The notes beneath the pieces were generated by a model. That model had not been told where the DNA came from. It saw nothing but the letters and a program-made list of their open reading frames with translations, and made no database searches. Below, one piece after another: positions 1 through 7,819 of a DNA stretch of 64,000 nt; position 1 is the first letter of the stretch; every line of letters starts with the position of its first letter. Source of the stretch: Eutrophomonas brisbanensis (GTDB lineage: Bacteria > Pseudomonadota > Gammaproteobacteria > Burkholderiales > Eutrophovitaceae); contig JAYQIQ010000004.1 in assembly GCA_038141705.1 (NCBI GenBank), forward strand, positions 1,302,001 through 1,366,000. The letters are read 5' to 3'. The translations under genes and the position numbers were made by a program.

Positions 1-1
1 C

Positions 2-1108
2 AACTTCAGTATTTCCGGGCAGGAGATCACGGCCGACGTTAAGGAGTTTGAGCCTACATTATTCAAGTGGATGTCGTTCCTCACGGGCTATGTCATGCCG
101 AAGAAGGCGTACCTAGAGAGGGGAGCAGAGGCATGGGAGGAACAGCCGATTGGCAGTGGCCCTTACATGGTCGAAAAGTTCGAGAGGAACGCGTATGTCC
201 GCCTCAAGGCGTTTCCGCAGTACTGGGGTGACAAGCCAGAATTTGAGACGGTTGTCATTAAGATGGTTCCCGATGCCTCTGCCCGGGTTGCAGAGATCGA
301 GAGTGGTGGATCTGACCTTACTCTTCAAATTCCTTATGAAGAGTTTAATCGGCTATCGAGCAAAGGTTTCTCTGGACAGTCTTATCCGGTCTCCGATATT
401 GGTATGATTTTCATTTCAAACCGAGAGCCAATGCTCGATAAAAATGTTCGATTGGCTATGCATCACGCGATCGATAAAAAAGCAATCGTCAACGATTTGC
501 TTCTTGGATTTGGAACACCAATCGATACCTTACAAGCTCCAGAATACGACGCTTTTGAGTCGACTACGACTGTTGGTTATGATCCAGAGTTAGCCAAGAA
601 ATATTTAGCGAAGTCGGGTTTCTCGGTTTCGAATCCTGTCAAATTCACTATTCAAACTACGCGAGGTTATAAGCCGAAAGATTATGAAATGATCGAGGCT
701 ATTGTAGGAATGTGGAAACAAGTAGGTATTGAGGCGTCGATAGAGATTTATGAAATCGCTAAACACTTCGAGTTGCGAATGCAACACAAACTTGCGCCTG
801 CCGCGTTTTATAACTGGGGTAACTCGATAGGTGATCCCTCAACTTCGACTGGCTTTGCGATGTTTAGTTACTCCCCACATTCGGCTTTCAAGAGTCCTGA
901 GGTCGACAAATTGATTGGCCCACTTTGGGGGGAACCAAATGAGGAGAAAAGAATCGAGGGATACAAGAATGTCGACCGTTACATTGCAGACGAGGGCTTA
1001 GTGATTCCGCTGCTGCAATATTCGCAGCCAGTGGTGTATCGCTCGGGCCTATCTTTCACCGCTCACACTGCGGGATTCATTCTGCCTCAAAATATTAAGT
1101 CGGCGTAA
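2..1108 (+). CDS. Peptide-type ABC transporter substrate-binding protein, 5' end cut off
   Basis: This is the C-terminal part of a family 5 extracellular solute-binding protein, the class that delivers di- and oligopeptides, nickel or related ligands to an ABC importer in the periplasm. The frame is open to the window edge, so the signal peptide and N-terminal lobe are missing; about 368 codons remain. Family-typical stretches include QPIGSGPYMVEKFERN near the start and NKNVRLAMHHAID-like sequence in the middle. Two permeases and two ATPases of the same transporter family follow on the same strand, which fixes the role. The ligand cannot be told from sequence. A hairpin terminator follows the stop, so this gene is probably made in excess over the membrane components. 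Confidence 0.9.
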   Translation, partial: NFSISGQEITADVKEFEPTLFKWMSFLTGYVMPKKAYLERGAEAWEEQPIGSGPYMVEKFERNAYVRLKAFPQYWGDKPEFETVVIKMVPDASARVAEIESGGSDLTLQIPYEEFNRLSSKGFSGQSYPVSDIGMIFISNREPMLDKNVRLAMHHAIDKKAIVNDLLLGFGTPIDTLQAPEYDAFESTTTVGYDPELAKKYLAKSGFSVSNPVKFTIQTTRGYKPKDYEMIEAIVGMWKQVGIEASIEIYEIAKHFELRMQHKLAPAAFYNWGNSIGDPSTSTGFAMFSYSPHSAFKSPEVDKLIGPLWGEPNEEKRIEGYKNVDRYIADEGLVIPLLQYSQPVVYRSGLSFTAHTAGFILPQNIKSA

Positions 1109-1134
1109 GTAATATTGATGAACGACTAGATTGG

Positions 1135-1166
1135 AGAGTGGAGCTTGCCTCCACTCTTTCTTTTTT
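1135..1166 (+). terminator. Intrinsic terminator after the substrate-binding protein gene
   Basis: A perfect 9-bp stem (AGAGTGGAG / CTCCACTCT) with a 5-base loop is followed by a T-rich run (TTTCTTTTTT). It lies between the binding-protein gene and the first permease, inside the presumed operon, so it would act as a partial terminator that sets binding protein above permease levels. Confidence 0.85.
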
Positions 1167-1211
1167 GAAAGCTACCATTGATTGCTCTATTGATCGTCTG
1201 AACTTTTGAAT

Positions 1212-2219
1212 ATGTTTGGCCGTTATCTAATGCTCAGGTTGTTACTTGCGATTCCGACGATTTTTTGCGTCGCTGTTATCGTATTTGTCTTAATGCGGAT
1301 AGTCCCCGGTGATCCGATATCGATGATGATTCCACCAGGAGCCTCGCCAGACGACATCGAAAATTTGCGCGAAATTTATGGGCTCAATAAACCTGTCCTC
1401 GATCAATTTTTGATTTGGCTGAATGGCATCGCAGAAGGAGACTTGGGAAGGTCCATTAGTTTAAAACTTGGTGTGGGGCAGCTAATACTCAATCGCTTAC
1501 CCGCGACTTTAGAGCTTGTTATCCTCTCAATGGGGATGGCGATTTTCTTAGCGGTTACCGTATCGGTCGCTGCCATTCGATACAAGGACACACTTGTCGA
1601 GAGAGTTTTAGATACTTTTACTGGGGTTGCGCAAGCGATTCCGGACTTCTTATGGAGTCTACTACTCCTATTATTCTTCGGCGTAATACTTCCATTGTTT
1701 CCAATTACAGGACGATTGGATCCCTCGCTCTCGTTCGACCCGATAACAAACTTTTATTTTTTTGAGGCTATTTTTACGTTTCGACTGGATGTGGTTTGGG
1801 ATCTACTTGAACATTTAGCGTTACCGTCGTTTGCGTTGGCATTCCCGCTTGCCGCTTCCTTGTCCAGAGTGCTACGTGGATCATTATCGGAGGCTATGTC
1901 CCAGGATTACATAACACTTGCGCAGGTCAAGGGTTACTCTCGTTTAGAGGTGATCACGAAGTTCGCACTCCGCAATGCCTTAATTCCGACGATTACGTTA
2001 TCCGGAGTTCAATTCGCTTTTTTAATTGGGGGAACCGTTCTTGTTGAATACATATTTTCGTATCCGGGTTTAGGTAATCTTGCGATTTCTGCAGTAGTGC
2101 AGCGTGACCTCCCGCTCATACAAGGTCTGATTCTCACCTTTGCCACCATGTTTGTTGTTACGAATCTATTGGTTGATTTGAGTTATGCGCTAATTAATCC
2201 GCGATTGCGAGGCCGCTGA
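1212..2219 (+). CDS. ABC transporter permease, DppB/OppB type
   Basis: Inner-membrane permease of a family 5 peptide-type importer, about 335 residues. An N-terminal membrane segment is followed by the VPGDP-containing periplasmic region typical of DppB proteins. The cytoplasmic EAA loop that contacts the ATPase is visible as SEAMSQDYITLAQVKGYS in the second half, and hydrophobic segments run to the C terminus. I chose ATG 1212; an in-frame TTG lies two codons upstream at 1206 and no strong ribosome binding site decides between them. The second permease starts 4 bases after the stop, consistent with one transcript. Substrate class is inferred from the family only. Confidence 0.92.
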   Translation: MFGRYLMLRLLLAIPTIFCVAVIVFVLMRIVPGDPISMMIPPGASPDDIENLREIYGLNKPVLDQFLIWLNGIAEGDLGRSISLKLGVGQLILNRLPATLELVILSMGMAIFLAVTVSVAAIRYKDTLVERVLDTFTGVAQAIPDFLWSLLLLLFFGVILPLFPITGRLDPSLSFDPITNFYFFEAIFTFRLDVVWDLLEHLALPSFALAFPLAASLSRVLRGSLSEAMSQDYITLAQVKGYSRLEVITKFALRNALIPTITLSGVQFAFLIGGTVLVEYIFSYPGLGNLAISAVVQRDLPLIQGLILTFATMFVVTNLLVDLSYALINPRLRGR

Positions 2220-2223
2220 AGAT

Positions 2224-3054
2224 ATGCCGACTACGAGCGTATTCAAAATTTCCTCATTCAGTGTTCTGGTAATTGTGTTGCTTGGGTTTGCGGCGCTATT
2301 TGCGCCGATCATCGCGCCGTACGATCCCATGGTTCAGGACCTAAAGAACTCGTTTCTTCCGCCATTTTTGCTGGGAGGGACTCCAGAGCATCTTCTCGGT
2401 ACCGATAGTCTCGGTCGGGATTTATTATCTCGAATAATTTTTGGTGCAAGGGCTGCCGTTTATGTATCAGTCATTGGATCATTTTTTGCTGCGTTGATTG
2501 GTGTTGTCCTTGGTCTGTTATCGGGATATTTTGGCGGGGTATTGGATGCACTTATCTCTAGACTTGTAGATGCGTGGATGAGCTTTCCGTCTGTGCTGCT
2601 GTGTATTGTTTTAGCCGCGGTTATTGGGCCAGGCCTCGAGACGGTAATAGTAGCGATTATTATCATCGACTGGACTAGGTTTTGTCGGGTAGTGAGGTCT
2701 GAAACGATCGTTCAGAAATCATCGGACTATGTCAGCGCCGCGATCATCGGTGGACTTTCTCCATTGAAGATTTTGATAAAAGAAGTTTTTCCGAATATTG
2801 CGCCTTTGTTAGTCACCTTATTGACGCTTGAGATGGGTATTGCAATTGTGGTGGAGGCGATTTTGTCGTTCGTTGGCTTGTCGTCGTCACACATTCCCAC
2901 ATGGGGTGGGTTGATTCAGGAGGGTCGGCTCTATGTTAATCAGGCTTGGTGGTTAATGGGTGCTCCAGTTTTCTGTATTGTCGTTGTTGTTCTGGCATTT
3001 AACTTAATCGGTGACTCTGTCCGGAAGCGCATAGACCCAGTTTTGAGAGCATGA
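2224..3054 (+). CDS. ABC transporter permease, DppC/OppC type
   Basis: Second inner-membrane permease (276 residues) of the same importer, pairing with the DppB-type protein. The N-terminal APYDPMVQDL and GTDSLGRDLLSRIIFGAR motifs are diagnostic of DppC/OppC proteins. The EAA loop is near SDYVSAAIIGGLSPLKIL, followed by the usual PNIAPLLVTLL segment. It starts 4 bases after the previous gene and its stop overlaps the next ATG by 4 bases (ATGA), so it is probably translationally coupled to the first ATPase. Nothing looks missing. Confidence 0.93.
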   Translation: MPTTSVFKISSFSVLVIVLLGFAALFAPIIAPYDPMVQDLKNSFLPPFLLGGTPEHLLGTDSLGRDLLSRIIFGARAAVYVSVIGSFFAALIGVVLGLLSGYFGGVLDALISRLVDAWMSFPSVLLCIVLAAVIGPGLETVIVAIIIIDWTRFCRVVRSETIVQKSSDYVSAAIIGGLSPLKILIKEVFPNIAPLLVTLLTLEMGIAIVVEAILSFVGLSSSHIPTWGGLIQEGRLYVNQAWWLMGAPVFCIVVVVLAFNLIGDSVRKRIDPVLRA

Positions 3055-3938
3055 AAAATATTCTTGAGATAAAGGATTTAATTGTTGGGATTGATTCCAA
3101 ACCGCCAACGTGGATTTTGCGGGAGGCTAATCTCTCGATTGGCGAGGGCCAAATTGTAGGTCTAGTCGGAGAATCTGGTGCTGGAAAAACCATGGTGAGC
3201 CGGGTGATTCTTGGTTTTACGCCGGAAGGATCGCGAGTTTTTGGTGGAGAAATTCATTTTTGTGGGTCCAAAATTTCGGACCTAAATACGGACTCAAGAC
3301 CTTTTTTACTGGGTAATGAGGTGACGTACATTCCACAGAATCCGATGACGGCACTAAATCCAGTTCAGAGAATTAATGATCAGATGACGGATATTTTAAT
3401 TCGGTATTTGAAGCTAAAACCCCGCGATGCGACGAAGCGAGCAGTGTCTTTATTATCGGAAGTGCAAATCCATGACCCAGAAAAAGTATTGAAGCTCTAC
3501 CCTCATCAACTTTCAGGTGGTATGCGCCAGCGAGTACTCATCGCGATAGCGTTTGCATGCAATCCCTCTTTGGTTATAGCTGATGAGCCAACAACTGCCC
3601 TTGATGTGACGGTCCAAAAAGAAATTTTAGGATTGATAAAGCGGATGCAATCGAGTCATGGAACATCGATGCTTTTTATCAGCCATGATCTAGGGGTTGT
3701 CTCAAAGATTTGTGACGTCGTTAACGTGATGTATGGAGGACAAGTGCTGGAGACTCAGGAGGCTGATGCGTTATTCAGCAATCCCTCTCACGTATATACA
3801 AAAGCACTTTTATCAGCTACGCCGCGTTACGATCGACCTGGCGACTTACTTGAGCCTGTATCTGATCGTTTGGTGACCGAGATGGGTAATACAATTTTAT
3901 CTTGGGATAAAAGGGCCGAGGCATGCTTTTACAAGTAA
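3051..3938 (+). CDS. ABC transporter ATP-binding protein, DppD/OppD type
   Basis: First ATPase of the peptide-type importer, 295 residues. Visible motifs in order: Walker A GESGAGKT (about residue 40), Q-loop region YIPQNPMTALNP, ABC signature LSGGMRQR, Walker B LVIADEPTTALD and the H-loop FISHDLG. The C terminus is shorter than in many DppD proteins and I do not see the cysteine-rich extension that binds an Fe-S cluster in some family members. The start overlaps the permease stop by 4 bases, and the end overlaps the next ATPase start by 16 bases. Confidence 0.93.
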   Translation: MKNILEIKDLIVGIDSKPPTWILREANLSIGEGQIVGLVGESGAGKTMVSRVILGFTPEGSRVFGGEIHFCGSKISDLNTDSRPFLLGNEVTYIPQNPMTALNPVQRINDQMTDILIRYLKLKPRDATKRAVSLLSEVQIHDPEKVLKLYPHQLSGGMRQRVLIAIAFACNPSLVIADEPTTALDVTVQKEILGLIKRMQSSHGTSMLFISHDLGVVSKICDVVNVMYGGQVLETQEADALFSNPSHVYTKALLSATPRYDRPGDLLEPVSDRLVTEMGNTILSWDKRAEACFYK

Positions 3939-5434
3939 GAGATCTGTCGCTATCCCTCCGGGATACTGCGAACTCTTGGTTTTGGTCGAAGGGCATACCT
4001 GTAAACATATTTAATGGGATCAATTTTGAGATTGATGTTGGACAGTCTCTGGGCATCGTTGGGGAGAGTGGTTCCGGTAAGACTTCGTTGGCAAAAACGA
4101 TCGTACGTCTTTACCAACCGAGTCGGGGAAGTTTGCTATTTGAAGGTGTGGATATCTCCAGCTTGCGTGAGAATGAACTAGGGCCCTTTCGTTCCAAGGT
4201 TCAGTTTATTTTTCAGGATGCGTTATCTGCTTTGAATCCCAGGCAAACGATTGCGCAAATTATCTCGAACACCCTAATGAATTTTTCTATTGAAACCTCG
4301 AAATCTGCTGCTTTGACTCATGCAGGCAAGCTGTTAGATAGAGTTGGTTTGCCGAGGAGTTATCTCTCTCGCTATCCTCATCAGCTCTCTGGTGGCCAGA
4401 GGCAGCGCGTTGGTATTGCTCGCGCTATTGCCCCCAAACCTAGACTGATCGTGGCGGATGAAATTGTGTCTGGGTTGGACGTATCCACTCAAGCTCAAAT
4501 CCTGGCGCTACTGCGAGAGCTTCGCGAAGATGGATCCTTGATATTTATTAGTCACGACTTGTCGGTAGTTCGTGTTCTTTGTGACCATGTTTTAGTTTTG
4601 CGAGAAGGGAAGCAAGAGGAGCTCGGTAAGACTGCGGAGCTATTTGATAATCCGCAGAGTCGGTATACTCGTGATTTATTAGCCGCAATACCGCTTCCTG
4701 AATATGATCCAACTTGGTTGGGTCGGGAGGTCGAAAGAAAAACTAGAGATACGGAGGAATGTATGAAAATTCAAGGGGCAGTTGTATTTGTTACAGGGAC
4801 GAATCGAGGAATTGGTGCGGCGTTCGTACAAAATCTAATTTCGCGAGGGGCAAGCAAAATTTATATTGCAGCCCGCGACACATCTAAACTACAAAATTTA
4901 GTAAGCGAGCACGCCGGAAAATTGGTGCCAGTTGAGCTCGACATTACAAATGATCAGCAGATCGCGCGTGCGGTTGCCGGTGCCTCGGATGTTAATTTGT
5001 TGATTAACAATGCCGGGGTAAATGGCAACTCTGCTCTGATCTCTGCAAATGATCTAGCGAGCGCAAGGGATGAGTTGGACGTAAATTATTTTGGAACGTT
5101 GGCAATGTGTCGCGCGTTTGCCCCGGTTCTTAAAAAAAATGGCGGTGGTGCGATTATCAATATTTTATCTATCCTCTCACGAGTTAATTTGCCCGCATGT
5201 GGCTCTTACTGTGTTTCAAAATCTGCTGCGCTATCGATGACTCAAGGAGTACGCGCAGAGCTGGCTGGACAGAAAACGTTAGTGGTTGGAGTGATGCCGG
5301 GAGCGGTTGATACAGATATGGCAAAAAGTTTTGAGGGGCCGAAGGAAAACCCGAATGACGTAGCAAATGCCAGCCTAGATGCAGTCGAGCAAGGAACTGA
5401 AGATGTTTATCCAGGGGGATGGCTCAAGGAGTGA
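3923..5434 (+). CDS. ABC ATPase (DppF/OppF type) continuing in frame into an SDR dehydrogenase
   Basis: Residues 1 to about 270 are the second ATPase of the importer: Walker A GESGSGKT, signature LSGGQRQR, Walker B LIVADEIVSGLD and switch region FISHDLSVV. There is no stop after the usual end (AAIPLPEYDPTWLG); the frame continues into a complete short-chain dehydrogenase N terminus, giving 503 codons before a frameshift. In an adjacent frame a TGA overlaps the SDR ATG (ATGA), the arrangement used elsewhere in this operon, so a one-base error near 4700-4760 could have created the fusion. An internal ribosome binding site also precedes the SDR. Whether one or two polypeptides are made is unknown. 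The ATPase assignment is firm; the fusion is only what the sequence shows. Confidence 0.85.
   Translation: MLLQVRDLSLSLRDTANSWFWSKGIPVNIFNGINFEIDVGQSLGIVGESGSGKTSLAKTIVRLYQPSRGSLLFEGVDISSLRENELGPFRSKVQFIFQDALSALNPRQTIAQIISNTLMNFSIETSKSAALTHAGKLLDRVGLPRSYLSRYPHQLSGGQRQRVGIARAIAPKPRLIVADEIVSGLDVSTQAQILALLRELREDGSLIFISHDLSVVRVLCDHVLVLREGKQEELGKTAELFDNPQSRYTRDLLAAIPLPEYDPTWLGREVERKTRDTEECMKIQGAVVFVTGTNRGIGAAFVQNLISRGASKIYIAARDTSKLQNLVSEHAGKLVPVELDITNDQQIARAVAGASDVNLLINNAGVNGNSALISANDLASARDELDVNYFGTLAMCRAFAPVLKKNGGGAIINILSILSRVNLPACGSYCVSKSAALSMTQGVRAELAGQKTLVVGVMPGAVDTDMAKSFEGPKENPNDVANASLDAVEQGTEDVYPGGWLKE
4753..4757 (+). promoter_or_regulatory. Internal ribosome binding site for the SDR domain
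   Basis: GGAGG lies 5 bases upstream of ATG 4763, inside the continuous ATPase-SDR frame. It supports independent translation of the dehydrogenase even if the frame is physically fused. Confidence 0.6.
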
Positions 5435-5499
5435 GTCAAGGTCTAGCGGGGGATCCGAAAGCTGTGGAAAAGGAATTTGCTGCTTATCTGCCTGGTTGA
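4763..5499 (+). CDS. Short-chain dehydrogenase/reductase, frameshifted near its C terminus
   Basis: SDR-family NAD(P)-dependent oxidoreductase of unknown substrate, starting MKIQGAVVFVTGTNRGIG. The cofactor glycine motif TGTNRGIG, the NNAG motif (INNAGVNG) and the catalytic YCVSK are present. The frame as given stops at 5434, just after VYPGG. Restoring one G in the run at 5414-5418 continues in the +1 frame as MAQGVSQGLAGDPKAVEKE and ends with AAYLPG and a TGA at 5497-5499, the ending I recognise for this SDR subgroup. The true protein is therefore probably about 245 residues. It follows the transporter ATPase and may use the imported compound, which is inference. Confidence 0.8.
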
Positions 5500-5534
5500 A
5501 AGGCGCTAGAATCACGACACGCAAACTATTACTC

Positions 5535-5753
5535 ATGAAAGCGCAGACGATGTTAAAAAATTTAGTTCGAATTGTAGGTTTTGTAGCAACTGTTTCAACT
5601 CCCCATGCTTTTGCTCATCCCGGGCACGGCGTATCAAGCGTATCGGCTTTTTGGCACCATCTAGCGGAGCCGATCCACGCAGCAACGCTGGTAGCAGCAG
5701 GGCTGGTGGCTGTTTTTGTCGTAAAAATGCTGCGACGCGATTCGAGGAACTAA
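5535..5753 (+). CDS. Small histidine-rich exported or membrane protein
   Basis: A 72-residue protein not assigned to a family. The N terminus MKAQTMLKNLVRIVGFVATVSTP looks like a signal sequence ending near AFAHPGHG. The following segment is rich in histidine (HPGHG, FWHHLAEPIHA), then a single hydrophobic span (LVAAGLVAVFVVKML) ends in RRDSRN. It could be a small metal-binding membrane protein; the N-terminal motif loosely recalls HupE/UreJ proteins, but it is far too short to be one. An alternative start is ATG 5550. It precedes the beta-propeller lipoprotein by 72 bases on the same strand and may share its transcript. Confidence 0.6.
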   Translation: MKAQTMLKNLVRIVGFVATVSTPHAFAHPGHGVSSVSAFWHHLAEPIHAATLVAAGLVAVFVVKMLRRDSRN

Positions 5754-5825
5754 ATCGAGACGACTTAGTCGCAAAGTTAGACCCTCGTTTTTCGAGGGAT
5801 GATTTTATAAATTCAGGAGAATTTG

Positions 5826-6905
5826 ATGAATATTCGCGGTAGCTTAGCGTTCCCGGCGGTCCTCTCTTTTGTAATAGCTTTCGGGGTGGGTTGTTCGGAT
5901 AAAGGTAGCGATGTCTCTGGTGAGGCTCCAATGGCGTATGTGACCAATCAAAATGGTGGTGTTAGCGTAATCGACTTGAACACATTTGAGGTGGTCTCAG
6001 AATACGATGTCGAAGGCAAAGGTCCGCGTGGTATTGGTATTACCAAGGATGGAAAGTCGATCATCGTTGCGAACGTAGATGGTGGAGATGTCTCGATAAT
6101 TGATCGCAAGACTGGTGCGGTTACGAAGCACATTCCCATTGGAGAGAATCCGGAGTTTGTTCGAGTTATCGCTGGACGTGCTTACATTTCGTTCGAACCG
6201 GCATCGCTTGGGGGTCCTCCACCAAAGCCTGGTTCAGAGGAAGCTAAAAAACTCGAGGAAGAGCGTGAGGAAGATGATGCGGAGCCGGCTAAGATAGCCG
6301 TTGTGGATCTTGAGGCTGGTGAAGTTGCTGACGAGATTACGGGCGGAATGGAAACTGAGGGCATCGAATTATCAGCGGACGGAACTAAATTAATCATTAC
6401 GAATGAGGCAGATGAGAATATTACTGTTCATGATGTTGCGACGGGCGAGCTCTTAAAGAAGATCAGCACGGAGAGTTATGGACATCGGCCGCGCGGCATC
6501 AAAGCGACGTCTGATGGAAAGATGTACGTCGGCAGCATTGAGTATGGAAATAAGCTCGTTGTAATGGATGAAAACTTTGAGGTTGTGAGAACGGTTGACA
6601 CAGGCGAGGTCCCATACGGCCTATCTTTCAATCGTGATGGATCTAAGTTGTACGTCGCTCTCTCGAAGGGCAGGGCGTTGCAGGTGTTTGACACTTCTAC
6701 TTGGCAAGAAATCGCGCGAGGTGAGACGGGCAAGCGTTGCTGGCACTTCACATTCACGCCGGATGAGAAAAATATTTTGGTAGCGTGCGGGCGCTCGGAT
6801 GAGGTTGTAGTGCTCAATGCTGAAGATATGTCGGTCGTGAAGAGACTTGAAGGATTTAAGATGCCTTGGGGTGTGGTGGCCTATCCTAAATCTACGGGAA
6901 GCTAA
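5826..6905 (+). CDS. YVTN-type beta-propeller lipoprotein, PQQ-catabolism associated
   Basis: A 359-residue periplasmic lipoprotein. The signal peptide ends in the lipobox GVGC (about residue 24). The rest is a series of YncE/YVTN blades (AYVTNQNGGVSVIDLNT, IIVANVDGGDVSIIDR, LYVALSKGRALQVFDT), interrupted by an acidic lysine-rich insert around residues 135-155. It resembles the PQQ-dependent-catabolism-associated beta-propeller family, and a PQQ alcohol dehydrogenase with its cytochrome lies 6 kb away. ATG 5826 is preferred because AGGAG sits six bases upstream. A strong terminator follows the gene. Biochemical function of this family is not known to me. Confidence 0.85.
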   Translation: MNIRGSLAFPAVLSFVIAFGVGCSDKGSDVSGEAPMAYVTNQNGGVSVIDLNTFEVVSEYDVEGKGPRGIGITKDGKSIIVANVDGGDVSIIDRKTGAVTKHIPIGENPEFVRVIAGRAYISFEPASLGGPPPKPGSEEAKKLEEEREEDDAEPAKIAVVDLEAGEVADEITGGMETEGIELSADGTKLIITNEADENITVHDVATGELLKKISTESYGHRPRGIKATSDGKMYVGSIEYGNKLVVMDENFEVVRTVDTGEVPYGLSFNRDGSKLYVALSKGRALQVFDTSTWQEIARGETGKRCWHFTFTPDEKNILVACGRSDEVVVLNAEDMSVVKRLEGFKMPWGVVAYPKSTGS

Positions 6906-6942
6906 GAATCGACTTGGCAGTAAAAAAATTATTGTTTCCGAG

Positions 6943-6970
6943 AAAGCTCTGCGATTGCAGAGCTTTTTTT
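6943..6970 (+). terminator. Intrinsic terminator after the beta-propeller gene
   Basis: Perfect 10-bp stem AAAGCTCTGC / GCAGAGCTTT with a GATT loop, running directly into a T tract. Confidence 0.93.
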
Positions 6971-7036
6971 ATCTAAGCTGTTAAGCTTATGCTGTCATCT
7001 ATTATTAGATGATCATTTCTATTTTGTGAGGTTGGT

Positions 7037-7804
7037 ATGGGGCGTTTGAAAAATAAAGTTGTACTGATAACAGGTGCAACGAGTGGAATTGGAGAAGCAG
7101 CAGCACTTAGGTTTATAAATGAGGGAGCTAAGGTCTTCCTTACAGGAAGGCGGGAGGGTGTGCTTTCTTCATTAACAGAAAAACTTGGAAAGGAGTCCGC
7201 TGATTTTTTGGCTGGAGATATTTCTAAAGAGAATGTTAATCGTGATGTTGTACAGGCATGTCTAAAAAAGTTTGGTCGCTTGGATGTGACTCTTTTAAAT
7301 GCAGGTACTGAGGGGGCGGCTACACCAATCCCGGACTATCCAATAGAGGCGTTCGATGAATTAATGGCGATTAATGTGCGAGGAGTTTTTCTAGGGTTGA
7401 AGTATTCGATCCCAGCAATGACTCAATCTGGGGGAAGTATTGTGATTACCTCGTCAATCGCTGGATTAAAGGCGCGAGGGCTTGGTAACTCAGCATACGT
7501 TGCCAGCAAGCATGCAGAAATTGGTTTGATGCGAACAGCCGCCATGGAGAATGCTCGGAATGGAATCCGTGTTAACTGTGTGTTACCGGGCCCGACTGAA
7601 ACACGAATGATGCGTGCCATCGAATCAAACCGATCTCCAGGAGCACCTGAAAAAGCCAAGGAGGAGGTTATGGCTGGGCTTCCGATAGGGCGGTATGGAA
7701 CAGTCGAGGAGGTTACAAACCTCATTCTTTTTTTAGCGTCGGACGAGTCTAGTGTATGTACCGGTGGGGTGTATACCGCCGATGGTGGCTTGTCTGCATA
7801 TTGA
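7037..7804 (+). CDS. SDR family oxidoreductase
   Basis: A classical short-chain dehydrogenase of 255 residues. The NAD(P)-binding TGATSGIG motif is near residue 12, the LNAG variant of the NNAG motif near residue 88, the catalytic serine in ITSSIAG and the YVASK active-site motif near residue 155; the C terminus has the usual GGVYTADGG. The substrate is not predictable. It stands 15 bases upstream of a methyltransferase gene on the same strand, so the two are probably co-transcribed. The preceding terminator separates it from the propeller gene. Confidence 0.92.
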   Translation: MGRLKNKVVLITGATSGIGEAAALRFINEGAKVFLTGRREGVLSSLTEKLGKESADFLAGDISKENVNRDVVQACLKKFGRLDVTLLNAGTEGAATPIPDYPIEAFDELMAINVRGVFLGLKYSIPAMTQSGGSIVITSSIAGLKARGLGNSAYVASKHAEIGLMRTAAMENARNGIRVNCVLPGPTETRMMRAIESNRSPGAPEKAKEEVMAGLPIGRYGTVEEVTNLILFLASDESSVCTGGVYTADGGLSAY

Positions 7805-7819
7805 CCCGTAAGGTTACCA

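Noticed and set aside
5782..5798. CCCTCG / CGAGGG hairpin as terminator before the propeller gene
   Set aside because: The stem is short and no T run follows; left unannotated.
5533..5931. 132-codon minus-strand open frame across the small membrane protein and propeller start
   Set aside because: It overlaps a lipoprotein start with a good ribosome binding site and has no recognisable features.
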